Notes: generated by a model not told the origin, from the sequence alone. DNA of 64,000 nt from Streptomyces radicis (GCF_003626575.1 NZ_RBDY01000018.1:1-64000), one strand, 5' to 3'. Shown: positions 41,028 to 49,204, numbered from the stretch's first letter. Translations and numbers: made by a program.

Positions 41028-42221
41028 CTAGCGCAGCCGGGCCTCGATCAGGTCCGCCGCCCGTGTCGTGCCGCCCTCGGCCAGCGTCTCGGCGCGCAAC
41101 GCGGCGCAGCGCGCCGCCACTTCGGGATCGCCGACCAGCCGCTCCACCGCCTCGCGCAGCGCCTTCGGGGTCGCCTCCTCCCTCGGCAGCTGGACGGCGA
41201 CCCCGAGCGCCTCGAGCGTGTCCGCGTTGCCGAACTGGTCCACCGCCTGCGGCACGGCCACCATCGGCGTCGCGGTGGCCAGGCCCTCCTGCGCCCCGCC
41301 CGCCCCGGCGTGCGTGACGAACGCGTCCGCCCGCCGCAGGATCGCCAGCTGCGGCACCCACGGGTGCACCTCGGCGTTCCCCGGCAACGGCCCCAGCTCC
41401 TCGGGCCGCACATGCCGCCCGATCTGGAGCACCACGTGCCAGCCCGGCACGTCGCCGAACGCGTCGAGGCACGCCCGGTAGAACGCGGGCTGCTTGGTGA
41501 ACGTCGACCCCAGCGACACCAGCAGCACCCTGCGCCCCTCCGCCCCCGCGGGAGGCGCCCAGTCCCCCTGGTGCGAGCGGTCGCCCTGGCAGGCGCCCAC
41601 AAAGGTGTAACGCGCCGGGTCCACGCGGTCGGCGTGCGGCTGGAGCGCCCGGGGGATCAGCACAAGGCCGTGGTCGGGGCGGCCCATGAAGTGGTCGGGG
41701 GCCATGTCGGGCAGGCCGTTCTCGTCGAGCCACGCCCGCCACCGCGCGTAGTACGCCCGGCCGCGCTCCGACGCCTTCAGCTCCGCCACCAGCGGCGCGG
41801 CCACCTCCTTCTCGTACCCCTCCCACGCCACATAGGTGGGTGAGAGCTGCACGATCGGCACGCCCCACCGGTGCGCCAGCACGCGCGCCGGATACGCGGC
41901 GATGTCCTGGAGCACCAGGTCGGGCTCGTCGCCCTCGTACAACGCCGCCTGCTCGCCCAGCGATCGCACCGCGTCGTTCAGGAACGGCTCGACGTTGTCG
42001 ATGACCTCGGTGCCCCACGCCTCGGGCTCCTCGTCGGTCGGCAGCACCGAGCGGTACACCCGCGGCTCGGCGCCCACGCCGCGGACGGTCGCCACGAAGT
42101 CGCCCCGGTCGGGGATGGCGTAGGTCACCCGGTGCCCGCGGGCCACCAGCTCCCTGATGATCTCCAGGCTCGGATGGACATGGCCGTGGGCGGCGATCGA
42201 GAACATGGCGATGTGACTCAT
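41028..42221 (-). CDS. Macrolide-type glycosyltransferase (MGT family, GT1)
   Basis: A 397-residue GT-B glycosyltransferase from ATG 42221. The N-terminal half has HIAMFSIAAHGHVHPSLEII and the putative acceptor site; the C-terminal half has VLLVSLGSTFTKQP, VHPWVPQLAILRRADAFVTH and AGAGGAQEGLATATPMVAVP, the nucleotide-sugar motif of OleD/OleI-like enzymes. These transfer glucose from UDP-glucose to macrolides, flavonoids and other phenols, often as resistance or detoxification. It is divergent from the P450 gene, which may act on the same kind of compound. No polyketide or aromatic genes are nearby. Confidence 0.9.
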   Translation of the reverse strand: MSHIAMFSIAAHGHVHPSLEIIRELVARGHRVTYAIPDRGDFVATVRGVGAEPRVYRSVLPTDEEPEAWGTEVIDNVEPFLNDAVRSLGEQAALYEGDEPDLVLQDIAAYPARVLAHRWGVPIVQLSPTYVAWEGYEKEVAAPLVAELKASERGRAYYARWRAWLDENGLPDMAPDHFMGRPDHGLVLIPRALQPHADRVDPARYTFVGACQGDRSHQGDWAPPAGAEGRRVLLVSLGSTFTKQPAFYRACLDAFGDVPGWHVVLQIGRHVRPEELGPLPGNAEVHPWVPQLAILRRADAFVTHAGAGGAQEGLATATPMVAVPQAVDQFGNADTLEALGVAVQLPREEATPKALREAVERLVGDPEVAARCAALRAETLAEGGTTRAADLIEARLR

Positions 42222-42421
42222 GACGTCCCGCTCTGATCGATGATGCGACGCGTCGATCCTAAGTTCCGCGCGTGGCCGGTCGGTCGGGGCGGCCGTTTCT
42301 CACTCCATGTGGTGATGTGCGGCGTTTCGGGGCTAGCGGGGCGCCGGGCGCGGAAAGGGGGGAGCTGTCGGGTCCTGATCCCGAGGGAACCCCGAGGAGA
42401 CCCCGAGGAGACACGGTCACT

Positions 42422-43786
42422 GTGCCGCACCACGCTCATCGGACGATTCCCCACGCGCCGGGCCTGATCCCGGTCCTGGGGCACGCCCCCGCGCTGCTGC
42501 GCGACCCCCTCGGCTTCATCGGGGCGCTCGGCCGCGTGGGCGGCGTGGTCCGCGTCCGTCTCGGCCCCCGCACCGTGTGCGTGGTCACCGATCCCGCCCT
42601 TGTCCACACGCTGCTCGTGGGCCTGGCCCACGACTGCCCGCCGCAGGGCGTCCGCGACACCCTGCGGGCGGCGTTCACCGCCGAGCGCGTCGCCTCCTGT
42701 GTGCCGGTCGTCGAGGAGGTCACGCGCGAACGGGTCGGCCGCTGGCGGCACGGCCATGTCATCGACGTGGCCAGGGAGATGAACCACCTCGCGCTCGAGA
42801 TCGTCACCCGCGCGCTGTTCGGCGCCCGGCTGCGCGCCGACTCCGCGCTCGCCTTCCACCGGGCGCTGCCCGACCTGGTCAGGGGCCAGCTCGTGCGGTC
42901 CCTCTACCCCCACCGCGCGCTGGCCAGGCTGCCCCTGCCGGTCAACCGCGGATACGACGCCGCCCTCGCCGTGCTCGACCGCGTCGTCGACCAGACCCTG
43001 GCCCGCGGCGGCCAGTCGAACGGCGACGGCGGCGGCGACGGCGACGGGGAACGCACGCTGCTCGCCCTGCTGCGCGCCACGCCCGACCCCGCCACCGGCT
43101 CCCCGCTCGACGAGGCGGCCGTGCGGTCGGAGGCCATCACGATGTTCGGCGCGGGCACCGAGCCCGTCGCCACGACCCTCACCTGGCTCTTCCACGAGCT
43201 GCTGCGCCACCCCCGCGTGTGCGCCCGGCTGATGGCCGAGCTCGACGGCCTCCCACGCGCCGCGCCCGACGGCTCAGGGGACGGCCTCACGCTCGACGCC
43301 CTCGGCCGACTCCCCTACACCGCACGGGTGTTGCGCGAGGTCACCCGGCTGCACGCGCCCCACGCGTTCCTCCTGCGCACCGCCGCCCGTGACGTCGACC
43401 TCGGCCCGTACCGCGTCCCCGCGGGCACCGGGCTGCTCTACAGCCTCACCGCCCCGCACCGCGACCCCGCCCACCACCGCGACCCGCTGCGCTTCGACCC
43501 CGACCGCTGGCTCGCCGACCGGCCCGGCGGGGCGGCGGCAGGGCCCCACGCGTTCCTGCCGTTCGGCGTGGGCGAGCACCGGTGCGTCGGCGAGACGTTC
43601 GCCTGGGCCGAGCTCGCCGTGGTCGCCGCGACCGTGCTGCGCGCCTGGCAGCCGCTGCCCGTGGCGGGCTCGCACGCCAGGGAGGTCGTCTCGGGCACGG
43701 TCCAGGCGCAGGGCCTTTCGATGGCACTCGCCGCCCGCACCCCCGGCGGCCCCGCCGCCACCGAGGCGGCGGAGGCGACGCCATGA
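42422..43786 (+). CDS. Cytochrome P450
   Basis: A 454-residue P450 from GTG 42422 (GAGGAG twelve bases upstream). The N-terminus has the proline-rich hinge (HAPGLIPVLGHAPALLRDP) and no membrane anchor. The I-helix is AGTEPVATTLTW, where the usual second Thr is replaced by Pro-Val; the K-helix is VLREVTRLH (ExxR); the haem loop is FLPFGVGEHRCVGE with the axial Cys. In style it is close to the streptomycete CYPs that hydroxylate terpenes and fatty chains. Ferredoxin and reductase genes are not adjacent. An Asp/Gly-rich insert (NGDGGGDGDG) lies in the middle. Confidence 0.9.
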   Translation: MPHHAHRTIPHAPGLIPVLGHAPALLRDPLGFIGALGRVGGVVRVRLGPRTVCVVTDPALVHTLLVGLAHDCPPQGVRDTLRAAFTAERVASCVPVVEEVTRERVGRWRHGHVIDVAREMNHLALEIVTRALFGARLRADSALAFHRALPDLVRGQLVRSLYPHRALARLPLPVNRGYDAALAVLDRVVDQTLARGGQSNGDGGGDGDGERTLLALLRATPDPATGSPLDEAAVRSEAITMFGAGTEPVATTLTWLFHELLRHPRVCARLMAELDGLPRAAPDGSGDGLTLDALGRLPYTARVLREVTRLHAPHAFLLRTAARDVDLGPYRVPAGTGLLYSLTAPHRDPAHHRDPLRFDPDRWLADRPGGAAAGPHAFLPFGVGEHRCVGETFAWAELAVVAATVLRAWQPLPVAGSHAREVVSGTVQAQGLSMALAARTPGGPAATEAAEATP

Positions 43787-43825
43787 CCGGGAACGTGACC
43801 CGCCGAACGTGACCGGGAAAGTCGA

Positions 43826-43854
43826 TTGCCCGTGTCGGGCCCCTCTGTTGTACT
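43826..43854 (+). promoter_or_regulatory. Promoter candidate upstream of the APH-fold gene
   Basis: TTGCCC (43826-43831) and TGTACT (43849-43854) have a 17-base spacer. Just upstream, GACCGGGAA recurs at about 43785 and 43811, around GAACGTGACC copies, possibly an operator. Pattern evidence only. Confidence 0.35.
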
Positions 43855-43980
43855 GACGCCGCCCTCCGCGCCCGGCGGGGCGCCGCGCCCACGACACGAC
43901 CGAGGGGACCACCCGATGCGAGCTCCGCGCATGTCCACCCAGGAAGGAATCGCCCCCCACCCCCTCCGGATGAGGTATCC

Positions 43981-44898
43981 ATGCGCACGCCCAAGATGCA
44001 CGACGACGAACTCGACGTGGACGTCCCGCTCGTACGGCGGCTGCTCGCACGGCAGTTCCCCCACTGGGCCGACCTGCCGCTCGAACGGGTCGCCTCGACC
44101 GGCACGGTCAACGCGCTGTTCCGCCTCGGCCCCACCATGGCAGTCCGGCTGCCGCTGACCCCCAGGTTCGCCGACGACGTGGCGCGCGAGCGCCGTATGC
44201 TGCGGCTGCTCACCGGGCGGCTCCCCGTGCCCGTCCCCACGGTGCTCGGCCGGGGCGAGCCCGCCGGCGCCTACCCGCTGCCCTGGTCGGTGACCGACTG
44301 GCTGCCTGGCGAGCCCCCGAGGGAGGGGCGGCTCGCGGACCCCGAGGGGCTGGCCGACCAACTGGCCGCACTCGTCAGGGCGTTCAGGTCGCTCACCCTC
44401 CCCGACGCCACCCCCGCCTACCGGGGCGGGCCGTTGGCCGTCGACGACGCGGCCATCCGCGCGTCGCTCGGCCGGATCGACGCGCTCGGCCTCCCGGTCG
44501 ACACCCGCGCCGCGACCGAGGCGTGGGAGGCGTCGCTCGCCGCGCCCCCGCCCGAGGGGCCGCCCGTGTGGGCGCACGCCGACCTGATGCCGAGCAACCT
44601 CCTGGTCGCCGGGGGACGGCTCGCCGCCGTCCTCGACGTCGCCACCGCCGGTCTTGCCGACCCGGCGTGCGACCTGGTCCCCGCCTGGAACCTCCTGCCG
44701 CCCGGCGCCCGCGACCGCTTCCGCGCCGCCGTCGGCGTGGACGACGCCACCTGGCTCAGGGGCCGCGGCAAGGCCCTGGCCATGGCCCTTCCCCAACTCC
44801 CCTACTACCACGAGACCAACCCGGGCATCGCGGCCAACGCCCGCCACGTCATCGCCCAGGTGCTGGCCGACCACGCCCGCGGCGGCCCGTTCCCCTGA
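43981..44898 (+). CDS. APH-family phosphotransferase (aminoglycoside phosphotransferase fold)
   Basis: A 305-residue kinase-like protein from ATG 43981 (GAGG seven bases upstream). Motifs are the Lys-region TMAVRLPLTPRF (Arg in place of the usual Lys), the catalytic loop VWAHADLMPSNLLV with Asp and Asn, and AAVLDVATAGLADPACDLVP in place of DFG. Similar to the macrolide 2'-phosphotransferase/ChoK-like branch common in actinomycetes. Whether it gives antibiotic resistance is not clear from the sequence. It precedes the RiPP regulator by about 180 bases but has its own hairpin after it. Confidence 0.85.
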   Translation: MRTPKMHDDELDVDVPLVRRLLARQFPHWADLPLERVASTGTVNALFRLGPTMAVRLPLTPRFADDVARERRMLRLLTGRLPVPVPTVLGRGEPAGAYPLPWSVTDWLPGEPPREGRLADPEGLADQLAALVRAFRSLTLPDATPAYRGGPLAVDDAAIRASLGRIDALGLPVDTRAATEAWEASLAAPPPEGPPVWAHADLMPSNLLVAGGRLAAVLDVATAGLADPACDLVPAWNLLPPGARDRFRAAVGVDDATWLRGRGKALAMALPQLPYYHETNPGIAANARHVIAQVLADHARGGPFP

Positions 44899-45080
44899 GG
44901 AGGCGGGCGCGGGCCCCGGGGGCCCGGCATAGGGGCGTTCCCGCGTGCGACTGGGGTTCGCACGGCGTTCATCCGGCGACACGACGGGGCAGTAAACCAT
45001 CGGTTCTCGGCCACCGGCGGGTCATGGCCAGCCCTTACCCTGTGCCTGCCGTCACCCCCACCGTAGGAAGGTCGGCTGTT

Positions 45081-46103
45081 GTGCAGGCGAACGAGATGGC
45101 TGTCCTCGGCATGTCCCGGTCGGAGGAGCGGATCTACCGGCACTTCCTGCGCCATCCCAACAGCGCCGCCGCCGACCTGCACCTGGCCCTCGACATCGAG
45201 CAGGAGGCGGCCGGGCGCGCGCTCGACCGCCTCCTGCGGCTGCGCCTCCTCAGACCCGGAGATCCGCCGGAGCGCCTGACACCGGCGGATCCCGAGACGG
45301 CCGTGGCGCGCCTGACCGAGCTGCGCCTGCGCCACCTCTACGAGGAGGTGCAGCGCATCACCCGCTCCCACCACATCGTCGCCGCGCTGCGCGCCGAGAC
45401 CCGCGGCGATTCCCCCGCCCCCGGCGCGTCCGATGGCGACCCCGCGACCCCCACCGTCGAACAGCTGCGTGGCTGGAGCGAGATCAGCGGGCGCATGGAT
45501 GACCTGACGTTCTTCGCCCGCGAGGAGGTCGCCTCCGTCGAGCCCCGCCCCGACCTGGCCTCCCCGCAGGCCGCCCAGTTGCGCGCCCTCGACCTGCGCG
45601 TGCTGCGCCGGGGCCTGCGCCGGCGCGTGGTCGTGCCCGACTCCGCCCTCGACCACCCGCACGCCCGCGCGCACTACGCCGAGCTGGCCTCGCGCGGCGC
45701 CCGGATCCGGGTGGCCACGCAGCTCACGGAGCATGTCGTCCTCTACGACCGGCGCGCCGCCCTGATGCCCCAGGACCCGCACGACGCGGGCCGTGGCGCG
45801 CTGCTCGTGCGCGGCGGGGTGCTGCTGGCGAGCGTGGCCGGGCTGTTCGAACGGATCTGGGACCAGGGCGAGGACATCCCCGTGGAGCTTCGCCGCCCCG
45901 TCGACGCCGAAGCCCCGCTGTCCGCGGGCGAGATGAGGGTGCTCAGCCTGATGTGCACGGCGGGCAAGGACGAGGCGGGCGCCCGCGACCTCGGCGTCTC
46001 GGTGCGCACCTACCGCCGTTACATCGCCGACGTGATGCGCCGCCTCGGCGCCTCGACCCGCGCCCAGGCCGCGCTGCTGGCCCGCGAGCGCGGCTGGCTG
46101 TGA
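45081..46103 (+). CDS. LuxR-type regulator of the RiPP cluster
   Basis: A 340-residue protein; GTG 45081 lies nine bases after AGGAAGG. Residues about 10-75 are a TrmB-like winged helix (SEERIYRHFLRHPNSAAADLH and DIEQEAAGRALDRLLRLRLL); about 125-265 is a phospholipase-D-like/effector domain (DDLTFFAREEVASVEP ... VATQLTEHVVLYDRR). The end is a LuxR/GerE-type helix-turn-helix (LSAGEMRVLSLM and DLGVSVRTYRRYIADVMRRLG). Regulators of exactly this architecture are common in thiopeptide and lanthipeptide clusters of streptomycetes. It probably activates the precursor promoter, where a 9-base inverted repeat lies. Confidence 0.85.
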   Translation: MQANEMAVLGMSRSEERIYRHFLRHPNSAAADLHLALDIEQEAAGRALDRLLRLRLLRPGDPPERLTPADPETAVARLTELRLRHLYEEVQRITRSHHIVAALRAETRGDSPAPGASDGDPATPTVEQLRGWSEISGRMDDLTFFAREEVASVEPRPDLASPQAAQLRALDLRVLRRGLRRRVVVPDSALDHPHARAHYAELASRGARIRVATQLTEHVVLYDRRAALMPQDPHDAGRGALLVRGGVLLASVAGLFERIWDQGEDIPVELRRPVDAEAPLSAGEMRVLSLMCTAGKDEAGARDLGVSVRTYRRYIADVMRRLGASTRAQAALLARERGWL

Positions 46104-46140
46104 CGCCGCGTGCCCCGGGTCGCCACGGGCCGCCCCGCGC

Positions 46141-46731
46141 CTACCAGGCGGGCTCGCCGTCCGGGGGCTCGACGCGCCGTGGCGTGGACGGCAGGCCGCA
46201 CCGGGCGGCCAGGTCGGCCAGATCCCGCCGGTCCGGGTCGGTGCGGCCGACCAGGCGCGCGAACTCCCCGTCGGACAGCGGGACATGGAGGGCGACCAGG
46301 GTGGCGGAGCTCGGCTCGTGCGGGGCCTTCCACTCGACGTGGTCCAGCCACCGGTGGCCATAGGGCACGGGCCAGGCCGCCGACGCGGTCCGCTCGAGCA
46401 CCAGGCCGTCCCTGAAGAGGTGGACCAGGGCGGGCCCGCGCCGCCGCCGGGCGACGGCCTCGGCGGCGAAGAGGACACCGTGGCCGACCAGGAACGCGCA
46501 CAGCGCCAGCGTCACCAGCCAGAGTGGCGCCGGGACTTCGGCCCGCGCCATGCCCCAGGCGCCGACGCCGAGCCCGACGGCGACGACGAGCCCGATGATC
46601 GCGTTCACCAGGGGGTCGAGGTCGGCGTTCCTGTTGACGCGCACGGTGCGCTCCCACGGGCCGAGACCGGCCTCGTCGGCCAGCCGCGCTGCGCGATCGG
46701 TCGGCCCCGACGCGCCCGGGGATGCGGCCAT
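46141..46731 (-). CDS. Membrane protein, function unknown
   Basis: A 196-residue protein from ATG 46731 behind GGAAGGA. Two membrane helices (about 43-62, LVNAIIGLVVAVGLGVGAWG, and 70-92, LWLVTLALCAFLVGHGVLFA) form a hairpin, followed by a cytosolic beta-rich domain like a PH-type fold (PALVHLFRDGLVLERTASA, WLDHVEWKAP). Such domain layouts occur in small actinomycete membrane proteins of unknown role. It lies inside the RiPP region, so a part in immunity is possible but unproven. Confidence 0.7.
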   Translation of the reverse strand: MAASPGASGPTDRAARLADEAGLGPWERTVRVNRNADLDPLVNAIIGLVVAVGLGVGAWGMARAEVPAPLWLVTLALCAFLVGHGVLFAAEAVARRRRGPALVHLFRDGLVLERTASAAWPVPYGHRWLDHVEWKAPHEPSSATLVALHVPLSDGEFARLVGRTDPDRRDLADLAARCGLPSTPRRVEPPDGEPAW

Positions 46732-46759
46732 GCGCGGTCCTTCCTCCTCCGGGGGCTCC

Positions 46760-48028
46760 TCATCGTAGGAGGGCGTCGCCCGACGCGCAGTGGAGCAGGG
46801 CCCGTTCAACGGCGACGGCGAGCGCGGTGATCCCCGTGGGCAGCGCGGTCCGCACATGGGGGGCGAACGCGGGGGAGTGGTTCCCCGGCACCGCGCCCCG
46901 GGCGGCGCCGACCGTGCCGGGAGCGGGCCCTGCCGTGCCGAGCATCCAGTAGGCCAGCCGTATCCCGCGCCGCCCGTGCAGCTCCTCGCCCGCCGGGCCG
47001 AACCAGCCGAAGTCCTCCGCCGCGGTCGCCGGGGGCCAGCGGCCCACCCGGCCCTCGCCCAACTCCTCGGCGTGGCCCCGCCTGACCGCATCGGCGAGAC
47101 CGGCGTCCTGGACCAACGGCGGCGAGGAGGAGACGCGTTGGAACGACGGGGGCGCGGGACAGCGTGACGCGTCGCTCTCCGCGGTGACCACGCGCCGGGT
47201 CGCCTCCTCGAGGCGGTCGAGCGCCGCCTCGCTGAACGCCCGCAGGCTGACGCCGAGTTCGGCGCGGTCGGGCACCACGTTGGCCGCCTCGCCCGCCCGC
47301 AGCCTGCCCACCGTGAGCACCGCCTGCTCGGCCGGTGACGTCTCGCGCGACACGACCGCCTGGAGCCGCAGCACGGCCGCCGCCGCGGCCACCACGGGGT
47401 CCACCGTCAGCTGGGGCGCCCCCGCGTGCCCGCCCGTGCCGTGCAGCACGACGTCGAGCGCCCTGCTGCCCGCGAGCACCGGGCCCGCGCCGTGCGCGAC
47501 CGTTCCCGCGGGGAGCGGCGCGCTGTGCTGGGCGAGCACCGCGTCGGGCGTTCCGCACCGCGCGAACAGGCCGTCCGCCAGCATCGCCCGCGCGCCGGTC
47601 AGGGTCTCCTCGGCGGGCTGCCCGACCACGATGAGCGTGCCCCCGCCCTCGCCCCCGCCCGTGCGCGCCCCGCGTGCGAGGAGGCGCGCGGCGCCCGCGA
47701 GCGCCGCCACGTGCAGATCGTGCCCACAGGCGTGCGCCACCCCGGGCACGCGGCTGGCATAGCGCAGGCCGGTCTCCTCGTGCACGGGCAACGCGTCGAG
47801 CTCCGCGCGCACCAGCACCGTGGGCCCGGGCCCGCGCCGCAGCACCCCGGCGACGCCATGGCCTCCGAGGCCGCGTGTGACGGCGTAGCCGTCCTCGGCC
47901 AGCCAGTCGGCGAGCAGCCCCGCGCCGCGCTCCTCGTCGCCCGAGGGCTCGGGGTGCATGTGCAGGTCCAGATACAGCTCGAGCGCCGCCTTCAGCACCC
48001 CGGGATCCGCTCGCGTCACGCCGTCCAT
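46760..48028 (-). CDS. M20 family amidohydrolase/peptidase
   Basis: A 422-residue zinc peptidase from ATG 48028. It starts LELYLDLHMHPEPSGDEER and has the M20 motifs VLVRAELDALPVHEETG, VAHACGHDLHVAAL with Cys-Gly-His, VGQPAEETLTGARAML, and a C-terminal NHSPAFAPHV with the last His. This matches IAA-amino-acid/N-acyl-amino-acid hydrolases. It is divergent from the RiPP precursor gene with 167 bases between the starts, so it could act in the cluster, for instance trimming, or be a bystander. Confidence 0.88.
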   Translation of the reverse strand: MDGVTRADPGVLKAALELYLDLHMHPEPSGDEERGAGLLADWLAEDGYAVTRGLGGHGVAGVLRRGPGPTVLVRAELDALPVHEETGLRYASRVPGVAHACGHDLHVAALAGAARLLARGARTGGGEGGGTLIVVGQPAEETLTGARAMLADGLFARCGTPDAVLAQHSAPLPAGTVAHGAGPVLAGSRALDVVLHGTGGHAGAPQLTVDPVVAAAAAVLRLQAVVSRETSPAEQAVLTVGRLRAGEAANVVPDRAELGVSLRAFSEAALDRLEEATRRVVTAESDASRCPAPPSFQRVSSSPPLVQDAGLADAVRRGHAEELGEGRVGRWPPATAAEDFGWFGPAGEELHGRRGIRLAYWMLGTAGPAPGTVGAARGAVPGNHSPAFAPHVRTALPTGITALAVAVERALLHCASGDALLR

Positions 48029-48051
48029 GCTGCCGGGCGACGCGGCCCTTG

Positions 48052-48094
48052 CGCTGTCAGGGGGTGACGGCGGACTGACGGCGAACTGACAGCG
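48052..48094. promoter_or_regulatory. Inverted repeat upstream of the RiPP precursor (candidate operator)
   Basis: CGCTGTCAG at 48052-48060 and CTGACAGCG at 48086-48094 are exact reverse complements. Inside them GGACTGACGGC and GAACTGACAGC form a direct repeat with 11-base period, so one helical face is repeated. The element lies about 100 bases upstream of the precursor ATG, in the divergent interval with the M20 gene, where an activator such as the LuxR-type protein would bind. Confidence 0.5.
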
Positions 48095-48194
48095 GTCCAC
48101 GGCCCGTTCTGGCGGCGGCGGGCGCTGGAATGGCCGCGTGCCACCGGCACGGCCGGTCACCCCGGCGTTCGACCCCCTACCGAGGGAGCCCCCC

Positions 48195-48371
48195 ATGAGC
48201 GGCAAGCCCGAGCTGTCCACCCTGGCCGACGAGATCCTCGAGCTCGAGTCCGAGACCTTCGAGATCTCCGACTACTCGGACGAGGCCGAGGTCGTCCTCG
48301 CCGGGTCCACGTCCTGCTCCTCCACCTCGACGTGTTCGAGCACCACGAGCACGACCTCCTGCTCCGCCTGA
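48195..48371 (+). CDS. RiPP precursor peptide, thiopeptide/linear-azole type
   Basis: A 58-residue peptide from ATG 48195, behind CGAGGGAG. Residues 1-37 form an acidic leader with LADEILELESETFEISD and YSDEAEVVLAG; the ETFEISDY text is typical of the thiazolylpeptide-type precursor family, and the acidic helix is what a RiPP recognition domain binds. Residues 38-58 are the core: ten Ser, seven Thr, three Cys (41, 47, 56) and a final Ala, in the order STSC-SSTSTC-SSTTSTT-SCSA. Every core residue except the last can be cyclised to an azole or dehydrated. The enzymes needed, YcaO, SagB and split LanB, are encoded at 51.6-63.8 kb. Leader cleavage is probably after Ala36-Gly37. It is transcribed alone, and a strong hairpin follows. 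Confidence 0.92.
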   Translation: MSGKPELSTLADEILELESETFEISDYSDEAEVVLAGSTSCSSTSTCSSTTSTTSCSA

Positions 48372-48390
48372 CCACGGGCCGCAGACCCCC

Positions 48391-48417
48391 GCCCCCGCCA
48401 CGGCCCGTGGCGGGGGC
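48391..48417 (+). terminator. Hairpin after the precursor gene
   Basis: GCCCCCGCCACGG (48391-48403) and CCGTGGCGGGGGC (48405-48417) are perfectly complementary; with a realistic loop the stem is about 11-12 base pairs. It follows the precursor stop by 19 bases and should terminate or stabilise a short, abundant precursor message. Confidence 0.75.
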
Positions 48418-48447
48418 GGCAGCTCATTCGCTCCGCGCACCGGCATT

Positions 48448-48476
48448 CGATATCGCATAGGCCGCAGGGGCGATAT
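48448..48476. promoter_or_regulatory. VapBC operator: inverted repeat GATATCGC / GCGATATC
   Basis: GATATCGC at 48448-48455 and GCGATATC at 48469-48476 are exact reverse complements 13 bases apart, directly upstream of the antitoxin gene. Such palindromes are where VapB-VapC complexes repress their own promoter (family knowledge). Confidence 0.65.
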
Positions 48477-48508
48477 CATTTCCCGGAGTGAGATCGGGAG
48501 GAGTGGTC

Positions 48509-48745
48509 ATGTCTCGCACAATCATCGACCTCGACGACGAGATCGTCGCGGAGGCCATGCGACTGTATGGCACCAGAACCAAGGCGGCTGCCGTGCGCGC
48601 GGCCATGGAGGACGCGGTGAAGCGGCGCCTGCGTCGGGAATTCGCCGACGCGGTGAAGTCGGGTGAGCTGGACTTCAGCGAGATCATCGAGAACACCGGC
48701 CCGGCCGGGACCCGCTCAAGGGACGGTGAGAGCGGCGCGGCGTGA
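48509..48745 (+). CDS. vapB: VapB-type antitoxin
   Basis: A 78-residue protein from ATG 48509, five bases after GGGAGGAG. The N-terminus MSRTIIDLDDEIVAEAM is a ribbon-helix-helix DNA-binding motif, followed by the VapB (MT2493-type) text RLYGTRTKAAAVRAAMEDAV. The C-terminal tail (LDFSEIIENTGP) would wrap the toxin. GTGA overlap with the toxin gene. It should repress its own promoter at the palindrome upstream. Confidence 0.9.
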   Translation: MSRTIIDLDDEIVAEAMRLYGTRTKAAAVRAAMEDAVKRRLRREFADAVKSGELDFSEIIENTGPAGTRSRDGESGAA

Positions 48746-49158
48746 GTGTCTTCCTGGTCGACAAATCGGCTCTGGCGCGGTGGGGGAAGCCCGAAGTGGC
48801 GGCGGTGCTCGACGGTCTCCACGACCGCGGTCTGCTGAGTACATGCGCGGTGGTGGAATACGAGATGGTCTTCAGCGCCCGCACCAAGAAGGAGGCAACC
48901 CGCATTCGCGCCAGCCTCCGCGGCTTCGACCACGCCCCCTGCAATGACGAGGAGCACGAGCGCGCTCTGTGGCTCCAGCGTGACGCGCTGCGCCGCGGCT
49001 TCCACCGGGCCCTCTCGCTCTCCGACCTGCTGATCGCCGCTGTCGCGCAGCGGCACGGGCTCACGGTCCTCCACTATGACGGCGACTTCGACATGATCCG
49101 GGGGATCACGGGACAGCCCATGCGGTGGGTCGTCCGACCAGGCACCGCCGACCGGTAG
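48742..49158 (+). CDS. vapC: VapC-type PIN-domain toxin
   Basis: A 138-residue PIN-domain protein from GTG 48742. Acidic metal-site residues are in place: Asp in FLVDKSALAR, Glu in VVEYEMVF, Asp in LSLSDLLIAAVAQ, and Asp in VLHYDGDFDMI. VapC toxins are Mg2+-dependent RNases, often cutting initiator tRNA or rRNA loops. The pair lies between the RiPP precursor and the modifying operon, where it may help keep the locus or be a later insertion. Confidence 0.92.
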   Translation: MSVFLVDKSALARWGKPEVAAVLDGLHDRGLLSTCAVVEYEMVFSARTKKEATRIRASLRGFDHAPCNDEEHERALWLQRDALRRGFHRALSLSDLLIAAVAQRHGLTVLHYDGDFDMIRGITGQPMRWVVRPGTADR

Positions 49159-49204
49159 CCGGAGGACAGCGCCGCCCCGGCCCTGACCCCTCGTGGCGGC
49201 GACC

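Noticed and set aside
41028..43786. Glycosyltransferase and P450 as part of a macrolide gene cluster
   Set aside because: No polyketide synthase, deoxysugar or ferredoxin genes in the window; treated as independent or possible tailoring/detoxification genes.
43917..43980. Short upstream ORF (MRAPRMSTQEG) as leader peptide for the APH-fold gene
   Set aside because: It has a fair ribosome binding site but no resistance-type attenuator hairpins were seen, and it runs far into the downstream gene in another frame.
48028..48195. Second, smaller precursor peptide in the interval before the RiPP precursor
   Set aside because: No frame with a ribosome binding site and Cys/Ser/Thr-rich end was found; the interval carries inverted and direct repeats instead.
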